Source: Candidatus Arcanibacter lacustris (GTDB lineage: Bacteria > Pseudomonadota > Alphaproteobacteria > Rickettsiales > Arcanibacteraceae). From it: 9,015 nt of DNA. Under the pieces are notes generated by a model that was not told the origin of the DNA, made no database searches, and saw only the letters and a program-made list of their open reading frames with translations. Location: NCBI GenBank assembly GCA_000970895.1, contig JYHA01000143.1:1-9015 (forward strand), in the 5' to 3' direction. Of the stretch, positions 6,901-9,015 are shown in pieces; within the stretch, counting starts at the first letter, position 1, and each line of letters opens with the position of its first letter. Position numbers and translations under genes: made by a program.

Positions 6901-8806
6901 TAATATAAAATCACAAGATTTTACAGTAATCGGTATTGGTGATATGTCTGGTGATGTATTTGGTAATGCAATGTTATTATCAAAAAATATCAGGCTAGTT
7001 GCAGCTTTCAACCATATGCATATATTTATTGACCCAAATCCGGATAGTAAAACAAGTTTCAACGAGAGAGATAGGCTGTTTAATATGGCAGTTTCTGGTT
7101 GGTCAGATTATAATCCTGCTCTTATTTCTAAAGGTGGTGGGGTTTTTGATCGCAAGGCAAAAACTATTGATATTTCGCCTGAAATCAAACAGTTACTTGA
7201 TATTAAAGAAGATCAATTATCACCTGATGATTTAATCAAAAAGATCCTACAAGCAAGAGTTGATTTATTATGGAATGGTGGGATTGGTACTTATGTTAAG
7301 CAATCTGGCGAATCAAACGCTCAAGTTGGCGATAAAACCAATGATGGCCTAAGAATTAATGGATCTGATTTGAGATGTAAAATTGTGGGTGAGGGTGGAA
7401 ATATTGGCTTTACTCAGCTTGGTAGAATTGAATATGCAAGAAATGGTGGTAGAATCAATACTGATGCTATTGATAATTCTGCAGGTGTTGATTGTTCTGA
7501 TCATGAAGTAAATATTAAAATTGCACTTTTTGCAGCTCTATCGAAAAATAAAATTACCACTTCTCAAAGAGATAAGCTGTTGGCTCAAATGACTGATGAA
7601 GTAGCTTCTCTTGTTTTGATGGATAATAAATTACAAACTCAAGCAATTACAATAGCAGAACAGCAAGGTAGCTCAGTACTTGAAATGAATGCTAGATTGA
7701 TCAATAAGTTAGAATCGGCAAATATCTTAAATAGAGAAGTAGAATTCTTGCCATCTAACCCGGAATTAGCAAAGCTTGAATCAGCATCTTTGGGCTTAAC
7801 TAGACCTGAGATTGCTATCTTACTTGCTTATAGTAAAATCACTATTTTCAATGAGTTATTAGCTTCGGACTTGCCTGAGGATCCTTATTGTAAAAATGAT
7901 CTGATTTCTTATTTTCCAAAAGCAATGCAAGAAAATTTTGTTGATGAGATAGAAAATCATAGATTGCGCCGAGAAATTATTGCAACTTCAATAGCTAACT
8001 CAATGGTTAATCGGGTTGGTACTTTCTTCTATAATTTTGTACAAGAAGATACTGCAATGCCAGGAAGCGATATAGCAAGATCTTATATTATTGCTAGAGA
8101 ATCATTGATGCTCAAAGCTATTTGGCAGGAAATAGAAGAGTTAGATGGAAAAATTGATACTAAATATCAAGTGGAATTATTCACTAATATCAATAAGTTG
8201 CTAAGTAGATTTGTGTTGTGGTTGCTCAAAAAACAAGCTCACAACTTGAATATAGAGCAGAATATTAATATATTGAAATTATCGATGAACGAACTTATTG
8301 ATAATATTGAATTTGTTATCAATGGCTCATCTCATGAAAAATATCTAGATAAGTTGAACTACTATAAAGGCTTGTCGATTTCGGAGACTCTAGCTAAAAA
8401 GATGGCCGCCTTCAGTATATTATCTCCTGCTTTTGATATTATTGAACTTGCCCATAAAACTAAATTACCAATCTTAAAAGTAGCAAAATTATATTTTGAG
8501 TTAGGTTCGAGATTTTCTTTTGATCGCTTAAGACTTGCAACAGATAAGATTGTGATGAATAATTATTGGGAACGTTTATCGCTAAATTCGTTGAAAGATG
8601 ATTTATATGATCAGCAAAGAGCTCTTGCCCTGGATGTTATTAAAAAAGTAGGAATTAATAATAATTCTATAAATGAGTGGTGTCTAGCTAATGAGAAAAG
8701 AGTAAATGCTTATGATGTATTTATCAAAGACTTATCGTTAGTTGAATCTTTAGATTTTCCAATGGTTGTAGTTGCAACTAAAAAACTTAACTTGTTGATA
8801 TTATGA
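3977..8806 (+). CDS. gdhB: NAD-dependent glutamate dehydrogenase, large (180-kDa class)
   Basis: The enzyme oxidatively deaminates L-glutamate to 2-oxoglutarate and ammonium with NAD+, feeding the TCA cycle. Glutamate is a main carbon source for intracellular Rickettsiales. The 1609-residue length fits the L_180 family (about 1600-1650). A long N-terminal regulatory region with ACT-like segments occupies roughly residues 1-700. The catalytic core follows: GGSVARGGLRWSDR (811-824), a lysine-containing stretch through MTKNSVIIPVGSKGGFV (840-856), AADKGTASFSDIAN (915-928), a nucleotide-binding loop VIGIGDMSGDVFGNAM (984-999), and VGEGGNIGFTQLGRIEYA (1137-1154) running into NTDAIDNSAGVD. The family-typical LTRPEIAILLAYSK lies at 1274-1287, within the C-terminal helical region. 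The reading frame is intact with no obvious insertion. The ATG at 3977 has a weak AAGG 10 nt upstream; Met16 is an alternative start with no ribosome binding site. The stop overlaps the next start as ATGA. The symbol follows Pseudomonas usage. Confidence 0.97.
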   Translation: MNITIKKVKKFQDDSMKITSDIIADAKNAGIIVDDILKSFIKEFYALILIEKLEHKNNQYLINMAKESFDFFSSREGMLPKIRIFDHMEEKYTIIETLTDNMPFLLDSLKEELERREIKIHEIIHPILNVKRNDQGDLIAIDDDVKKTNNKESFIRLHISKIKQETKIRELELILTDVVSNVTYAVQDWQEMTNKANELISYPKTHHQTKELLTWVNNNNFTFLGYAQYHFDRNKAIGDKENLLGILKLINIKSNKKISQEIDKFVTNIFQDSNHESQIEICKINLASPVHRNSNIDCIALKTYNDKGDNTGIKIFIGIFTSVLYYQTINSIPIIKDKAKYVMDKAGFLDSSYSSKELSTILQSLPREELFQINQDQLYEMALSIYSLVIKPELKLFVRTHEFDDSLSCLVMIPRYRDGLEIKENISEILNKHLGEGSVITQEIQTNHLPMNCLYTIFTPKHTIDLNDRIITIMEEELKKIVKFWKEDLRSFLDDHLDQSQAKKIHKKYKNAFPIAYKENFPVDERVLKDIRLIELALTKKFPIFELHQDNKDVENDNFILSIYSYDRKILLSEMMPIFDHMGFSAVDEDTYCVNAVGHDGILWLHNFHLNISSYHVKSITELKEYEILAASEIKRYIEEALMQIWCKNLQNDYFNTLIIRARLDWRQVLLIRTLAKYIRQTGFTYSSEYVESIVISHPRLAKLIFMLFNQLFSPSENNKDQNKLDAINHEIATRLNQVVSSAEDKIIRRFFEVVRAIVRTNYYQTDSEGNLKDYVSIKINSSLVPELPKPVPFREIFVYSTKVEGIHLRGGSVARGGLRWSDRSEDFRTEVLGLMKAQMTKNSVIIPVGSKGGFVVKQSMPLIGRDEYLKEGIRCYETFLRGLLDVTDNIIDGKIVNPKNVIRYDDNDPYLVVAADKGTASFSDIANRVAASYNFWLGDAFASGGALGYDHKKMAITARGGWISVERHFNDLGINIKSQDFTVIGIGDMSGDVFGNAMLLSKNIRLVAAFNHMHIFIDPNPDSKTSFNERDRLFNMAVSGWSDYNPALISKGGGVFDRKAKTIDISPEIKQLLDIKEDQLSPDDLIKKILQARVDLLWNGGIGTYVKQSGESNAQVGDKTNDGLRINGSDLRCKIVGEGGNIGFTQLGRIEYARNGGRINTDAIDNSAGVDCSDHEVNIKIALFAALSKNKITTSQRDKLLAQMTDEVASLVLMDNKLQTQAITIAEQQGSSVLEMNARLINKLESANILNREVEFLPSNPELAKLESASLGLTRPEIAILLAYSKITIFNELLASDLPEDPYCKNDLISYFPKAMQENFVDEIENHRLRREIIATSIANSMVNRVGTFFYNFVQEDTAMPGSDIARSYIIARESLMLKAIWQEIEELDGKIDTKYQVELFTNINKLLSRFVLWLLKKQAHNLNIEQNINILKLSMNELIDNIEFVINGSSHEKYLDKLNYYKGLSISETLAKKMAAFSILSPAFDIIELAHKTKLPILKVAKLYFELGSRFSFDRLRLATDKIVMNNYWERLSLNSLKDDLYDQQRALALDVIKKVGINNNSINEWCLANEKRVNAYDVFIKDLSLVESLDFPMVVVATKKLNLLIL

Positions 8807-9015
8807 TTAGATTTATATTGCTGGTTAGTGTCACAAGTTTAATTATTGCCTATGGTGCTGAATATATCTTTGGGATAAAGCCTTGTATCTTATGTATTTA
8901 TGAGCGTATACCATATATGGTAGTGGCTGTTTTATCCATAGCTTCGCTCTTATTTAAAAGAAATCTTTTGCCATTGATAATAGTGATTTTTATTGCAAGT
9001 AGTGCTCTAGCATTT
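8803..9015 (+). CDS. dsbB: DsbB-family disulfide bond formation protein (N-terminal part; runs off right edge)
   Basis: The frame is open for 71 codons from the ATG at 8803 to the window edge. DsbB is an inner-membrane protein that reoxidises the periplasmic thiol oxidase DsbA and passes electrons to quinone. The visible part has a first membrane segment (about residues 3-22) and the diagnostic KPCILCIYERIPY with the redox pair Cys28 and Cys31. Arg35 matches the quinone-site Arg48 of E. coli DsbB, which also sits four residues after the second Cys. Second and third hydrophobic segments follow at about 38-52 and 57-71. The second periplasmic Cys pair would lie beyond the edge. The start overlaps the glutamate dehydrogenase stop as ATGA and has no ribosome binding site of its own, which suggests translational coupling. 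A DsbI-type relative cannot be excluded from this fragment. Confidence 0.88.
   Translation, partial: MIRFILLVSVTSLIIAYGAEYIFGIKPCILCIYERIPYMVVAVLSIASLLFKRNLLPLIIVIFIASSALAF

Noticed and set aside
4358..7235. Short frames on both strands inside the glutamate dehydrogenase gene (4358-4597 minus, 6829-7062 minus, 6999-7235 plus)
   Set aside because: The dehydrogenase frame is intact and conserved through all these positions; the short frames are by-products.

Overview
The window is AT-rich and reads like the chromosome of an obligate intracellular alphaproteobacterium of the order Rickettsiales, most likely family Rickettsiaceae. The evidence is strong A/T codon bias, a large 180-kDa-class NAD-glutamate dehydrogenase, a MnmE with Rickettsia-like stretches (YNSWR; EAYIDFPDEDIP; C-terminal CIGK), and a small outer-membrane beta-barrel protein next to a tandem-repeat protein. 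Genus cannot be fixed from the sequence alone.

Layout. (1) Positions 1-459, minus strand: the 5' part of an unrecognised gene running off the left edge. It starts at GTG and runs into tandem 42-bp (14-residue) repeats that alternate between two variants. (2) Positions 460-698: an AT-rich divergent intergenic region with a near-consensus sigma70 promoter for the repeat gene, a perfect 14-bp palindrome in its predicted leader, an AT-only inverted repeat, and a plausible promoter and ribosome binding site for the rightward gene. (3) Positions 699-1409, plus: a 236-residue secreted outer-membrane beta-barrel protein containing a run of eight G. (4) Positions 1440-3909, minus: mnmE followed by rodA, convergent with the barrel gene across only 30 bp. 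(5) Positions 3910-3976: a short divergent promoter region. (6) Positions 3977-8806, plus: NAD-glutamate dehydrogenase, whose stop overlaps (ATGA) the start of a dsbB-family gene that runs off the right edge.

Most of the window is housekeeping: tRNA wobble modification (MnmE), lateral wall elongation (RodA), glutamate catabolism feeding the TCA cycle (GDH) and periplasmic disulfide formation (DsbB). The accessory-looking part is the left 1.4 kb, where a repeat protein and a surface beta-barrel protein share one divergent promoter region. Both carry sequence features prone to length change: a recent 84-bp duplication in one and a G8 homopolymer in the other.

I found no tRNA or rRNA gene, CRISPR array, insertion sequence or convincing intrinsic terminator. 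No clear multi-gene undescribed system is present. The repeat gene and the G8 tract are the observations most worth following up.
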